Numbered from the stretch's first letter, positions 23,531 through 34,100 are shown. The stretch is DNA of 64,000 nucleotides from Enchytraeus crypticus (GCA_905160935.1 CAJHZI010000200.1:1134855-1198854); one strand, 5' to 3'. Numbers and translations are program-made. Notes: generated by a model from the letters alone, not told the origin.

Positions 23531-23565
23531 TAGTTCGTTTCTATTACCAAAGGCCGCTTAAGATA
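23531..23565 (-). mobile_element. RTE-like LINE fragment, resuming after the LTR
   Basis: These bases continue the RTE fragment from 21944, restored after the 4-bp ATAG duplication. Similarity fades after about 23565. Confidence 0.7.
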
Positions 23566-23853
23566 GGCCTACTTGATTATCACTAATAAAATACACGCAG
23601 ATTGCAGTTTTGATTTAAAATTAAACATAGATTAGACTTTATGGAATATATAGCAAAATTTTAAAATTAAAACTTCGGAAAAGCACACATTGATCCGAAT
23701 TCAGTAGGCTATCACAGATTAATTCTCAAAGCCTGCTTGCACGTTTCATCAAATAGGCCTACGTAGGTGCGTGATAAATATATTTTAAATGTAACGTAAA
23801 TAATATAATATAGGCCTAAATATACTTAGGCTACTTTGGTAAGTATAGGCCTA
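23566..23853. other. Non-coding stretch
   Basis: No gene is seen. TAGGCCTA-type words occur several times, as they do elsewhere in the window. Confidence 0.35.
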
Positions 23854-24085
23854 GAATGTCTTAATAGCTTATGGGTAATGTCATGCAGTTTTAAATTCCA
23901 GATTCTAAGGTGAATTGAACCATCATGGGTTTGAATCCCAGCTGCGCTGATCTGAGAGTAAAATCTAGGACATTCACTGGACTATTTATACGGTAAACGG
24001 TCTAAATTGCCTAGCGTTTAAACATGTGATATTGAAAGTGATAGATCAACACAGTTAATCATTTCACTCTAATGCGTGTTTTTTA
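23854..24085 (+). mobile_element. SINE1 copy, diverged
   Basis: This carries the SINE1 order on the plus strand: AATGTCTTAATAGCTTATGG, TGGGTTTGAATCCCAGC (B box), GAGAGTAAAATCTAGGACAT, CTAAATTGCCTAGCG, and the GATCAACACAGTTAATCATT end with a T-rich tail. It has more mismatches than the other copies. Confidence 0.78.
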
Positions 24086-24367
24086 CGTGGTATTTTTAGA
24101 TCAACAGGTTAATCGCTTCACAAAAGGCAACTATGACAAATGCCTTTTGTGAAGTGATTGTGAAGTAATGTGTGAAACCACCTCAGAAGCCATATTTATC
24201 CCAAGCTATACCTACTTGGTCATTTCATGATGTACAGATACGACGTTAGGCAAATAGAAATCCTAAATTCATTTAGAAATTTCATATGACTTACTCTTTG
24301 GTAAATAGGCCTATAGGTACACTTGTATTATTGTCATTCTCTACATTAATTTTCTATAATAAGAACA

Positions 24368-24490
24368 ACAATTAGAGTGCTACTATCGCCCAAGACAGCA
24401 TCGAGAACTATTGCGACATATCAACGCTAGCGAACAAAAGGAAGGACCAATTAAAACAGTACAAATTCCAAAATCCAAAAAATCAATTGA
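24368..24490 (-). mobile_element. LINE-C 3' end fragment
   Basis: The minus strand matches the 3' end of the LINE at 60270-60935: AACAACAATTAGAGTGCTAC, then CATCGAGAACTATTG and GTACAAATTCCAAAATCC. Only the tail is present. Confidence 0.65.
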
Positions 24491-24699
24491 AATTTAATTA
24501 GGCTATCTTAGTGAAATATATGTATTTGACACTATTTGTGTTAGTTTACAGTTTTAGTAAGTCTTAAACAATCAAGTAATAGTATTGTACGTGTTGTGTT
24601 ATGGTAGGCCTATGTCAATATGTTTGTGTGTTGGGAAAGAAAGGGTGAAGAAGCATCTGTGCCTCCTGACCCAGTGTGCCGTTATGTTATTATGTTATG

Positions 24700-25716
24700 T
24701 TATTTATTATGTTGCATGTTTCTTCCTTATCTGTGATCTTCGTCGAATACGCCCATATTTGTCGCTTGAGACAGTTGCTATAACTTGTGTAGCTCTTCTG
24801 CAATCCAAGTTGGAATACTGCAATGCCCTGTTTTTAAATCTCCCTGGTTGTGAGATTGATCAGTTGCAATTTGATTAGAATTGTCCTGCGCGAGCAATTT
24901 TCTGTAGTTTCAAGTACTCACATGTTACGCCCATTTTAAAGTCTTTTGCACTTGCTAAAGATTAAAGAGCGTATCATTTACAAAACAACTTCGTTCGCCC
25001 ATAAGTCCATCACCATCTCTGGACAAACTTCTATGTCTCACTTAATTAAGTGAAGCAGCCTAGCTGCTGTTACTACGGTCTTCTAAATTAATTAGGACCT
25101 ACTCTTGTGAGACCTAGCTTATCTTCACACTCTAAAAGTAAACACGCATTATAATGAATAATCAACTATGTTGATATCGATCACTTTTAATACCACATGT
25201 TTAAACCGTTAGGCAATTTAGACCATTTTCCGTATAACCAGTCCAGTGAATGTCCGATATTTTACTCGCAGATCAGCGCGGCCGGGATTCGAACCCACGA
25301 TGGTTCAATTCACCTCAGGATTTGTCACTTGAAACTTCATGATGTTACCCCTACGCTATTTAGACATTCTAAGTTAGATCTAAGCTATCTAATCGCACTT
25401 TCCAGCATGCTGCACCGCAGATCTGTAATTCTCTTCCATCCAATCTTCGGAAATCTTCCTTTGATTCACATCGGCCTATGAGCAGTTCCATAGGCAGTTG
25501 AAGACCTATCTTTTCCATCTCTCTATTCCATACGGTGTCCATGAGTTGCGACCAGCGCCTAAACCTCCTTTTCTTTAATTCCCTTTACTTTGGACTGATT
25601 TTCTGGATTTGGAATTTGCACCGCTTTTGGACCTCTCATTTTCCTCTCCGACTTGATTTTGACTCAGTAGTGCTCGATGTTGTCATTGATGACTGTAGCA
25701 CTCTAGTTAGCGTGCG
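24700..25716 (+). mobile_element. LINE-C 3' portion, interrupted by a SINE
   Basis: An RT C-terminus is visible near 24729 (DLRRIRPYLSLETVAITCVA, LLQSKLEYCNALFLNLPGCE). The frame then decays but the nucleotide sequence follows LINE-C to CGATGTTGTCATTGATGACT and GTAGCACTCTAG at about 25706. A minus-strand SINE1 (25143-25369) is inserted. The end of this LINE meets the truncated 5' LTR of the Gypsy element. The TTATTATTAT found right after that element's 3' LTR looks like the remainder of this LINE's tail. Confidence 0.75.
25143..25369 (-). mobile_element. SINE1 copy inside LINE-C
   Basis: The minus strand has the SINE1 body with B box CGTGGGTTCGAATCCCGG and the GATATCAACATAGTTGATTA end. LINE-C sequence is seen on both sides. 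Confidence 0.82.
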
Positions 25717-26634
25717 TAGAAGTCTGCGTGCATTCCCGTCTACTCTCCTATTGTCTGTAAGTAAAGAATAATTTGTAATCATTGTTTCTGTTCATGCTAT
25801 TAAATAAATTGGTTTTACAAAAACATGGAAGACTCTTTAATCGATCTAGATACTGATTTAGGCGCCAATGAGGTTTTACCTTCCTCACCTATCCCTCTCG
25901 GTATTAAATCCATAGACTCAGAAAAGTTCCTGGGGTCAGACCCAGAGCATGACCCACCGCCTCGTCCTGATGTGCCTATATATCTAGAACCTGAATATGA
26001 AGGGTTATACTTAATAGAACATACATCACTAACAGCCAAGACGCAAGTTTCTGACATGACGGGCAACGCCGGTAGAGCACAGGCCCGTCAGGAGGTTCAA
26101 ACGAGCCAAAAATATAAGGCTTCGCATTTTATGCCATATATTGAAGTTGACAAATATTCTGTTACGAGTCAATCAAATTATAACCTAGGCGATCGATCCC
26201 ATTACTCTGGCGGGGATCGACCCGGTAACTCCATTAGGGATCGACCCGATAGCCCCATTGGTATCGATCCGATAGTTACCTTAGAGATCGATCCCATTAT
26301 TCTAACAGGGATCGACCCGATAGCCCCATTAGGTATCGATCCGATAGTTACCTTAGAGATCGATCCCATTATTCTAACAGGGATCGACCTGATAGCTCCA
26401 TTAAGGATCGATCTCTTAGTTACGACTATATGAGAGATAGCTCTCCTTCTCATTCTAGGCAAAGCCATTTAGGCCGAACGAAAAATATTTATCTTAATGA
26501 GCGAGAGGTACGACCTAGGTCATCCTCTGACGAACCGACCGTGAGCGTAACTCTCCCGAGGGAAGTACCGCCCTCACCCCGAAATGCGGCGGCCTCCGTT
26601 GCGTCGGCGAGACCGAGACGGACCGAACGCGACA
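25717..26634 (+). repeat. 5' LTR, truncated (U3 and part of R missing)
   Basis: Matching to the 3' LTR begins at AGAAGTCTGCGTGCATTCCC, about 34510 in that copy. The first ~410 bases, including promoter and TATA box, are absent and LINE-C sequence lies directly upstream. A perfect splice donor GTAAGT (25757-25762) and AATAAA (25803-25808) precede the ATG at 25825. It ends GAACGCGACA at 26634. Confidence 0.85.
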
Positions 26635-26855
26635 ATGGTACCAGAAGTGGGATCTGGGAGAGCGACGCGATCCAGTGCATCGACGACGGGCGACGAGTGA
26701 GGTGGCAAGAGCTTGCATCGGATCCGGTCAAGTATTCCGGTGGGGATCTACGGGTCGACCGGAAAGACAGGTTAGTACCGTTCATGAGAGATAGGACGGG
26801 AGTTTCACCCGGGTCGAAGAGCTCAACTCGGGGAGGTGGTGCATGCGACTGGTGA
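25825..26855 (+). pseudogene. ORF starting inside the LTR (possible Gag N-terminus), frameshifted
   Basis: The frame opens at ATG 25825 in the LTR and encodes an acidic start (MEDSLIDLDTDLG), a PEHDPPPRPDVPIYLEPEYE segment, then Arg/Asp/Ser repeats from 24-bp units. A missing base near 26261 (CCCCATTGG against CCCTTTAGG in the 3' LTR) shifts the frame; the original frame resumes at 26430-26855 and runs through the LTR end and primer site. It ends as the gag frame (26836, one frame over, no ATG of its own) begins. This suggests the LTR ORF is the true start of Gag, as the gag start codon of yeast Ty1 also lies in its LTR. That link is inference. The same ORF is unbroken in the 3' LTR. Confidence 0.7.
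26636..26653 (+). promoter_or_regulatory. Primer-binding site, tRNA-Leu-like
   Basis: TGGTACCAGAAGTGGGAT begins two bases after the LTR. It is complementary to a tRNA 3' end ATCCCACTTCTGGTACCA. From memory, this fits animal tRNA-Leu (UAA-type; acceptor ACCAGAA...TTCTGGT) over about 16 bases. The tRNA identity was not checked by a search. Confidence 0.7.
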
Positions 26856-29346
26856 GGTCAACGTGAGGTCAGATGTGGAGAAGCTGGATATCGAAGAAGG
26901 GGACATGAGCGATCTGCGCTCGGCGGGACGTCAACATCCATCTCCGTCATCCCTCGCTGGTGTCTGCCTAGCCAGACACGGTACACAGGAGGAGGGAGCT
27001 AAGTGTAGGACAGATTCAAAAGAAAACAGATGCTGGTGTACAACGGAGGCGTCCAGGAGTGTTGGGGGTCGCTCGGTGGTCGACAGCGGAGGTCAGTCTT
27101 CACATCACCTGATGGTCAATGGGCAGTACGATCCCGTTGGTAGATACAGAGGTGATGGCTCGGGTCTTTTCGGTGGGAGAAACTCTGCCATCTGCAGGTC
27201 TAGCGCTGGTTGGTATGATGATCCTGAAGTGCTGAGAGAGGGGATCGGTAGCGATAGCCGTTATGAGTCTGACGACGTCCAGGTGCAGTACAGGACCGGT
27301 GGTGACAGCAGAAGGGGTGGCGAGATACCGTCTTGGTGCCGCGTCCAAGACGTTTCAGACTGCAGGGAGGTAACTTCAGAGCGTGGCGTTGACGCTGAGT
27401 TATCAGTGATAGATGGAAAGCGTCGTTCGAACATCAAGCTGAGCAGTTTTGACGGGTCCTATCCACTGGCAGTGTTTCTACGCCAGGTGGACATCTGTTC
27501 TCGATACAACAGGTGGACGGTCGAGGAGCGACTGGTGCAAGCATGCATGGCTCTATCTGGACCGTCAGCACACGTTTTGGCTGAAGGCGGCACGATTGAG
27601 TCCTGTAAAGACCTCGAGTGCAGACTGGAGTTGAGATTTGGATCAAGGGGACAAGCAGCTACGTACCGCACTGAGTTGAGAAACCTTCGTCGTGGTGAGA
27701 AACAGACAATCAGAGATATATTCCTGGAGGTAAGCCGACTAATGCCCCTAGCCTACGATGACCCAGGATCAGAGATCGCTCAGTCGATCGCGATCGATGC
27801 ATTCGTCCATGCGCTGGGGCATCAGGCTCTGCAAGTCAAAATTAAAGATGCCAATCCACGATCCTTGTCTGCCGCCTACGATCTAGCAGTTGAGCTAGAG
27901 GCGAACCATCGTGCGGTCTTCGGGAACGGCGATCGGAGACTGGGAGACCACAACAGGTACGATGGAAGGATGAGGGTAGCCGAGGTGGTTCAGTCCGTGA
28001 AACCACCGGTCATCTCTGCACGAGAGGGTGTGAGGTGTTATAACTGTGGTAAGATTGGGCATTACCGACGTGAATGTCGAACTCCCAGAAGTCAGCGCGA
28101 TCGACCGTTTCGTCCGGATCAGCGTCAGTACAATGGACGGGGTGTGAGGAACGAGGATGCTAAAACAGAGATGAGTCCTCCAAGGCGGACGTCAAGCCAA
28201 GGGTTTGGCGAACGCGAGACTCGAGTAGGTGTCGTAACGAACATGACTACGTCATCGAGTGCGAGGATGAAGCGTTTCCTGAGAGGGCGGTTTAATGGCA
28301 GGGAGTCAAATTTCCTTTTAGACACGGGGGCTGATTATTGCCTATTTCCGTTAAAGCTGTGCAAAGGTAGGAGACTCCAGCGGTGCTCTGAACGGCTAAT
28401 AGCCGCAAACAAAACGAGGATTGGTATCTGCGGAGAGGTGGAGTTCACATTGGAGATACAAGGGAAGAGAACTACGGGAAAAGCGGTGGTTTCCCAAGCC
28501 ATTGACGAGGCCATACTGGGCCAGAACTGGATTAGACAGTTCATTACCAGCTGGGACATGACGAATCAATCCGTGACCATCGATGGGATGACGGTACTCC
28601 TGCGCGCAGGAGGAATCCGCCAGGTCGCTAGGGTGGTGTCAGAAAAGACGGTGAGTATCGAACCCCAGTGCGAGAAAGCCATCAAATCGCAGCTCCGTGG
28701 TTATCACCCACGGGAGCTCGAGTACGCACGCTTCATGGTAGAATGCTCGCAACCGGGACCTGGTCTGCTTGTCGCGCGCACGTTGATCAGCAACGATCCT
28801 AATGAAGTGTTTGTACGAATGATGAATCTTAACGAAAAGCCTGTCGTCATCCCGAAAGGTAGATTCCTGGCGCCAGTCGTGACGGTAGATAGAGTGGACG
28901 AATTAGACTCGTCGGCCGCGGTGATAAACGCAGTGAACCGGGTTGAAGAGAGTAGGATGGAGACCTATGCGAAGTTGCCCGATTACCTGGAGGGACTGAT
29001 ACCACCGGCTGAAGGACTGGGGGACGAGGGGGCATGTAAGGCTTTGAGAGAACTGCTAGTGGAGTATGGGGATATATTTTCTTCGGGGCCACTGGACTTA
29101 GGCAGAGCGATCGGTACAGAGCATGTTATCGACACTGGGAATCATCGACCGTTTCGTCAGCAGCTCAGAAGGCACCCTCTAGTTCGACAGAAGATAATTG
29201 ACGAGCAGATTCAAGAGATGCTACAAGCTGGAGTGATTGAACCATGCGCTAGCCCGTGGGCATCAAATGTGGTCATCGTGACTGAAAAGGACGGATCGGC
29301 ACGTTTTTGCATTGACTATCGTGCGTTAAATGAGAAAACTGTTTAA
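26836..29346 (+). CDS. Gypsy gag, protease and start of reverse transcriptase
   Basis: This frame of 836 codons opens at GTG 26836; the first in-frame ATG is later, and the frame may be entered from the LTR ORF. Residues about 190-390 form a gag-like domain (LSSFDGSYPLAVFLRQVDI, GSRGQAATYRTELRNLRRGE). A CCHC zinc knuckle CYNCGKIGHYRREC lies near residue 401. The aspartic protease starts near residue 494 with FLLDTGADYCLF and closes with AILGQNWI. The RT begins with VIEPCASPWASNVVIVTEKD and FCIDYRALNEKTV. The frame ends at a TAA (29344-29346) inside the RT, where an indel has shifted the frame. Known roles are capsid, nucleic-acid binding, polyprotein cleavage and reverse transcription. Confidence 0.88.
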   Translation: MVHATGEVNVRSDVEKLDIEEGDMSDLRSAGRQHPSPSSLAGVCLARHGTQEEGAKCRTDSKENRCWCTTEASRSVGGRSVVDSGGQSSHHLMVNGQYDPVGRYRGDGSGLFGGRNSAICRSSAGWYDDPEVLREGIGSDSRYESDDVQVQYRTGGDSRRGGEIPSWCRVQDVSDCREVTSERGVDAELSVIDGKRRSNIKLSSFDGSYPLAVFLRQVDICSRYNRWTVEERLVQACMALSGPSAHVLAEGGTIESCKDLECRLELRFGSRGQAATYRTELRNLRRGEKQTIRDIFLEVSRLMPLAYDDPGSEIAQSIAIDAFVHALGHQALQVKIKDANPRSLSAAYDLAVELEANHRAVFGNGDRRLGDHNRYDGRMRVAEVVQSVKPPVISAREGVRCYNCGKIGHYRRECRTPRSQRDRPFRPDQRQYNGRGVRNEDAKTEMSPPRRTSSQGFGERETRVGVVTNMTTSSSARMKRFLRGRFNGRESNFLLDTGADYCLFPLKLCKGRRLQRCSERLIAANKTRIGICGEVEFTLEIQGKRTTGKAVVSQAIDEAILGQNWIRQFITSWDMTNQSVTIDGMTVLLRAGGIRQVARVVSEKTVSIEPQCEKAIKSQLRGYHPRELEYARFMVECSQPGPGLLVARTLISNDPNEVFVRMMNLNEKPVVIPKGRFLAPVVTVDRVDELDSSAAVINAVNRVEESRMETYAKLPDYLEGLIPPAEGLGDEGACKALRELLVEYGDIFSSGPLDLGRAIGTEHVIDTGNHRPFRQQLRRHPLVRQKIIDEQIQEMLQAGVIEPCASPWASNVVIVTEKDGSARFCIDYRALNEKTV

Positions 29347-29349
29347 GGA

Positions 29350-32009
29350 CTTTTCCCTTACCAAGGATTGATGCATGCCTGGATGCTCTAAATGGGGCCA
29401 GATGGTTCTCCACTTTTGACCTTCGTTCTGGGTACCACCAAGTACCTATGTTTCAGGGGCATCGGGATAAGACGGCGTTTATGACACGGTCGGGCCTTTA
29501 CCGCTTCACAAAGATGCCTTTCGGCCTATGTAACGCAGGTTCAACGTTTCAGAGGCTGATGGCAGTGACAATGGCTGGTCTTGACTATAATGTTTGCTTA
29601 GTGTACTTGGATGACATCATCGTCTTCAGCCAAGACGTGCATGAGCATCTTATACGTCTACGTTTAGTTTTTGAGAGGCTGCGGACCGTAAATCTGAAGT
29701 TGAAGCCTTCTAAGTGTAATCTGCTGCAGCAGCGTGTAAGTTTCTTGGGTCAGGTGGTATCGCAGGAAGGCATTGCCACAGATCCAGAAAAGAATGAGGC
29801 AGTGAAATCCTGGCCCGTGCCGAGAGGCGTCGGAGAAGTTCGAAGTTTCTTAGGGCTATGTAGTTATTATCGAAAATTTATATTGAGGTTTGCGGACATC
29901 GCCAGCCCACTACATGCACTAACCAGTGCAAGGGTCAAGTTCCGTTGTACTCCGGAGTGCCAAGCGTAATTTGACGAACTGAAGTCAGCCCTGACCTCTG
30001 CACCGGTGCTCTCAATGTCAGACCCCGAGGGTAAATTCATACTGGACACAGACGCGAGTCTATTTGGGATTGGAGCCGTGTTGTCACAGGTCCAGGATGG
30101 CGAGGAGAAGGTAGTGTCTTTTGCCTCCAGAACCTTGTCCAAGGCAGAGCGCAATTATTGCGTTACTAGGCGAGAATTGCTGGCTGTAGTACATTATGTG
30201 AGGTATTTCAAGCATTACCTACTGGGTAGAGAGTTTCTGGTGCGCATCGATCACGTGGCTTTTTTGTAATGGTCGAAGAAGACGCCTGAACCGATAGGAC
30301 AACAGGCGAGATGGCTGGAGATACTCGAAGGTTTCCATTTTACTGTGCAACATCGTCCGGGCAGGCTGCATGGCAATGCCGACGCGTTGTCGAGGCGAGC
30401 TTGCCGTCAGTGTCCGCATTCGTCAGAGGTTGAATCTGTGAAATCGGTAATATGTAAAAATTTGAGTCAAACCGCTTTGCAAGTCAAGCGGGTGGAAGAA
30501 ATACAGGAATCAAGGGACGTCGAGGTAGATCCGGTGAAAAGAGTCATTCAGATGATGAAAGCGGATCAGCAGCCGACAGATTCGCAGCTGGCCAGCATGG
30601 ACTACGAATTAAAATCCCTATGGGCTCAAAAAGAAAGCCTGGTGATTCAGGGAGAGAAATTGTACCGGTGTCTCGACACCGGCGAAAGGAGATCGAATCA
30701 GCAATTGATACCTCTATTGAGCGAGAGAGCTCGAATCGTCGACATAGCTCATCAGAGTTGGGGAGGTGCTCACCTAGATGTTCGAAGAACTGCAGCGAAG
30801 GTTAAGCGGAGCTGCTACTGGCCCGGGCTGAGACGTAGTGTAATGGCGAGGTTAGAGCACTGCGTGAAATGTTGCAGGTAGAAAAGAGGTAAACCCCCGA
30901 AACAGGGAAAGTTGGGTCACGCAGTCGTCGGTGAACCGTGGTCCCGAATCGCCATAGACATAACGGGACCTCATCCTGTGTCTCGAAACGGGTTTAGGTA
31001 CATCCTAACCGGGATAGACCTCTTCACTAAGTTTACGTTTGCCCAGCCTCTGATTAGACACGATGCGGTGACGGTGATCGCGACCCTGATGGACAGAATA
31101 TTCAGCGTCTTGGGTACTCCGGATGAAATTTTATCGGATCAGGGCCGGGAATTCGACGGACAGCTGATGAAGGGTTTCTGCGATGCCCTTGAGGTCACAA
31201 AGTTGCGCACGTCTCCGTACCATGCGCGTGCCAACGGCTGTATAGAGCGTTGGCACCGGACGCTAAACGCGATGCTGGCTAAGGTAGTGGCGGCTCAGCA
31301 TACAGACTGGGATGAATGGCTACCATTTGTCACTCTCGCATATAACTCAACCGAGCACGAGGTGACCAAGCATTCTCCATATTACTTGATGTTCGGCCGT
31401 GAATGTACCGGTACGCTGGAGCTGATGTATGGACAGCCAGCGTCGGAGACTTCCGGGCGTGGATACGGAGAATTTGTGAATCTGCGACTGAAGAAGATGG
31501 AGCAGGCCTACCGTCTGGTACGGAAAGAAACGGGTAAGGCAGCCAACCGAAAGAAGAGAATCTACGACGCTGGAGTAAAAGCAAAAACGTTCTCAGAGGG
31601 ACAATATGTCTACTACTATTGTCCTCGAAAGTACCGTGGTCTATCCGCCAAATGGCAGATGATTTACTCGGACCCGTTTAGGGTTATGAAGCGCATTAAT
31701 TCCCTCAACTACCTGATTCAAGCCTCGCGGTATAAAAGACCATTTGTTGTTCACGTAGACAAGCTAAAGCCAGTAATAGGCGAAATATCAGGACGTTGGG
31801 AAACTGCAGACATTCCGTTGGATAATGTTGCAGATTACGGAACAGCGAAACCTCCAACGTCGTTAGGTGAAGGCGATCCCGCCGGTTCTCCTGGTGGAGA
31901 AGTCACGACGGGAGAGTTTAGAGAGACGGCCGGTCGTGATCACGGTTGTGAGTATAAACTTCGGCCGAGAACGAAATTGCGAAGGCCCGCGCGTTTCGCG
32001 GACGATTAG
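29350..32009 (+). pseudogene. Gypsy pol remainder: RT, RNase H, integrase
   Basis: One frame carries the rest of pol, broken by three stops at about 29967, 30267 and 30879. RT shows GLYRFTKMPFGLCNAGSTFQ and VYLDDIIVFS (YLDD catalytic motif), then FLGQVVSQEG and SFLGLCSYYRKFI. RNase H shows FILDTDASLFGIGAVLSQ, KAERNYCVTRRELLAVV and, beyond a stop, HRPGRLHGNADALSR. Integrase has an HHCC zinc region (DIAHQSWGGAHL ... CVKC) and a DDE core: AIDITGP near 30955, LSDQGREF near 31137 and GCIERWHR near 31240. The C-terminal tail ends RPARFADD. Two stops look like single-base changes, suggesting decay after insertion. Confidence 0.9.
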
Positions 32010-32126
32010 CGAGTCCTCCGTCGGAGTTCGTGCGTGCGTGTTATCGTCACCGCACTGTATCCGAGATGAGAAAAGTAGGAAGTGGATAACGAGAGTATGT
32101 GGAGAAGATTGTATTATTATTTGGGT

Positions 32127-32153
32127 GTTTGTTTTATGTTTCTTATCTTGCAG
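32127..32153 (+). promoter_or_regulatory. Splice acceptor upstream of the third ORF
   Basis: A T-rich tract (TGTTTGTTTTATGTTTCTTA) is followed by TCTTGCAG ending at 32153. It sits between the pol stop and the ATG of the third ORF. With the GTAAGT donor in the leader (25757; same site at 34550) it could make a spliced mRNA for that ORF, as env mRNAs are made in retroviruses and insect errantiviruses. Confidence 0.6.
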
Positions 32154-32185
32154 GGTAGCTGGTGACGGGCTCTGTTACAGCCGAG

Positions 32186-33595
32186 ATGTCATACAAACGC
32201 TCTGAGGCGGATGATCAGGAATTGCGTGCCGCATACAAGCACGTGTCTGTGGTCCGAAGCTCTGAGGGGTGGCAGTATCAATGTCGGTTGTGCCAGTTTA
32301 TCCACACTGAGGGCCCCCCCATGGTAAATCACATGTTCGGAGACCACAAGATCAGGGTAAGGCTTCGACAAAGGGCCAAAAGTTTGGCAGTGGTTGTCGG
32401 CAAGGAACGGGCTTCCTTTGAAGGCTCCGCGGGGTATAAAGACAGCGACGATGAATGTGCTGGGAGAGCCAGAGGATGCCGAGTTCTCATTCCGGGCGAA
32501 AAATGGTTCCCGTCGTTGCGAAGGTAGTCTTGGAGTCCCTACCGAGTCGGTCCAGCGGGCAGTCGTCGGATACGCGTGAAGGAGAGAAGACTAGCGGCGA
32601 GGGTAAGGACAGAAGCGGCCCCCCTCCAGAGAAGCGACGTAAAGATGGCTCTGGTAGTGAAACACGACGAGAAGAGGAGGATGGTAGGGGTAAACGTAGC
32701 AAGGCTGAAGCAGAGCAATCGAACTTGCGAGCGGTAGAGGTCGAAAGTCGCAAGAAGCAACGCCGTCTGTGCACGTTTACCCAATTGTTTTGAAATCGTT
32801 TGAGACTCTGCTGTCTGATACGCATTTTGACTACGTAAGGGAACTGGCTGCCGATGTCGACTCTCGAGAATTAGAAACATTCCCGCCGATCGATGAGGGA
32901 AACCTTCCTGTGGCTTCGCACCGTGTATCCGTGGGAAATGACGGAATGCCTGATGGGGGAAAGCAGCAAGCCAGTCACCAGGAGGATTCGGTCTCCCATG
33001 TCCCCGGCATTGGATCGATAGACTGGGTGGAGAGAGAAAGGCCCGGTGACGGGGGGAAGTTAACGTCGGATCTAAAGGTACTGTTACGGCTAGTCTGATC
33101 CGTCATGCCGAAGTATCCTCGGTCACATTTCGTGCTGCAGCCCTTTGGTTTTACGGTATGAACACCGGACTGGGGCAACCGCTAGACTTTGAAAACGCTA
33201 AGGCTCTTTTCGAGTTATGCGACGCTCGGATCGGGCATGAAGATATCGCATTCCTCGTCCAAGAGGAAAGACGCAGGCGTGACCAGTAGTTTGTATTGAC
33301 GAGTAGAACCGTGCGACAATTGGACGAAATGCGTCTAATCGTCGACCGGGAGTTCGCGGCGCTTGGTCGCCCTTGGGATGCGGCTCGGGGCCGGAGCGCT
33401 ATCATGGCTTCGTTCGCTGATGCGGATCCAGTTGATGTCGCCTCAGTTTTAGAAGATAGACGTCGCTTGCGGCATCAGTTCCTGGTGGAGTCTCGGCGGC
33501 ACCTTCATAGTTATTCCAGGACGCTGAGTGAAGCAGAAGCTTCTTACGCTTCGCCGGCCACTCCTTGTTCTTCTTCTGAACCTCCTCCCGCATAG
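32186..33595 (+). pseudogene. Extra ORF 3' of integrase, unknown function, frameshifted
   Basis: From ATG 32186 the frame reads MSYKRSEADDQELRAAYKHV and a C2H2-like unit (CRLCQFI ... VNHMFGDH; C-x2-C-x13-H-x4-H). Coding-looking sequence then changes frame: a Lys/Arg/Glu-rich stretch with GPPPEKRRKDGSGS and RGKRSKAEAEQ (32540-32740), a segment at 32769-33098, and a C-terminal block at 33095-33595 with FRAAALWFYGMNTGL, NAKALFELCDARIGHED and a TAG near 33286. G/C content matches pol, so it belongs to the element. No signal peptide or membrane segment is visible, which argues against an envelope protein. A basic, zinc-finger, nucleus-directed accessory protein is possible. Confidence 0.55.
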
Positions 33596-34088
33596 AAAAG
33601 CCATGTCTCTGCGCGTATCCTGACGACCGGACTTTTGTATGTCGGTGTCGACGCCTGCTCCTCGTGATTTATGGCTGGATAGCGTGTGCTCTATGTCGAC
33701 ATCGTTCTGCATTACGGAAGGACAATTAATCTAGTTTTAAATAAGCGGTGAAGGACAAGTACAATATTTTGAAGTAATAACTGATAAGTAATTATCTATG
33801 GTATGGATACGATCTTGTTAGTTATTGACATTTTCATTCTTTAAGCTGTTGTTCTGTAGTTTAGCCTATGTATAGTAGGATGTGGTGTCCCTCAATAATG
33901 GTTTCTTCGAATTTAATTCTATGATGTAATTATGTTGATGAACGAACTTTAGTATTTGATCCTCATAGCACGAACTGTTTAAGTCAATGTTAAGTGTATT
34001 ATTTTTAGATTGTGATTAATTTTTCTGATGTTATCGTGCAAAGTCCTCATATTGAAGTTTTGATCGGCTGCATGGTCGCCTCTTTTTG
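33596..34088 (+). other. Non-coding 3' region of the Gypsy element
   Basis: This lies between the third ORF and the polypurine tract. No frame of note is seen and base composition becomes A/T-rich. Confidence 0.5.
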
Positions 34089-34100
34089 AGGGGGGGAGTG
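34089..34100 (+). promoter_or_regulatory. Polypurine tract
   Basis: AGGGGGGGAGTG lies directly before the LTR start TGTGACGG, the standard place for the plus-strand DNA primer of an LTR retrotransposon. Confidence 0.8.

Noticed and set aside
29340-29450. Programmed frameshift between gag and pol
   Set aside because: The shift lies inside the reverse transcriptase, after FCIDYRALNEKTV, where programmed shifts do not occur; three later stops show decay.
32186-33595. Reading the third Gypsy ORF as a classical envelope gene
   Set aside because: No signal peptide, fusion-like segment or transmembrane helix is visible; a zinc-finger-like unit and basic stretches argue otherwise.
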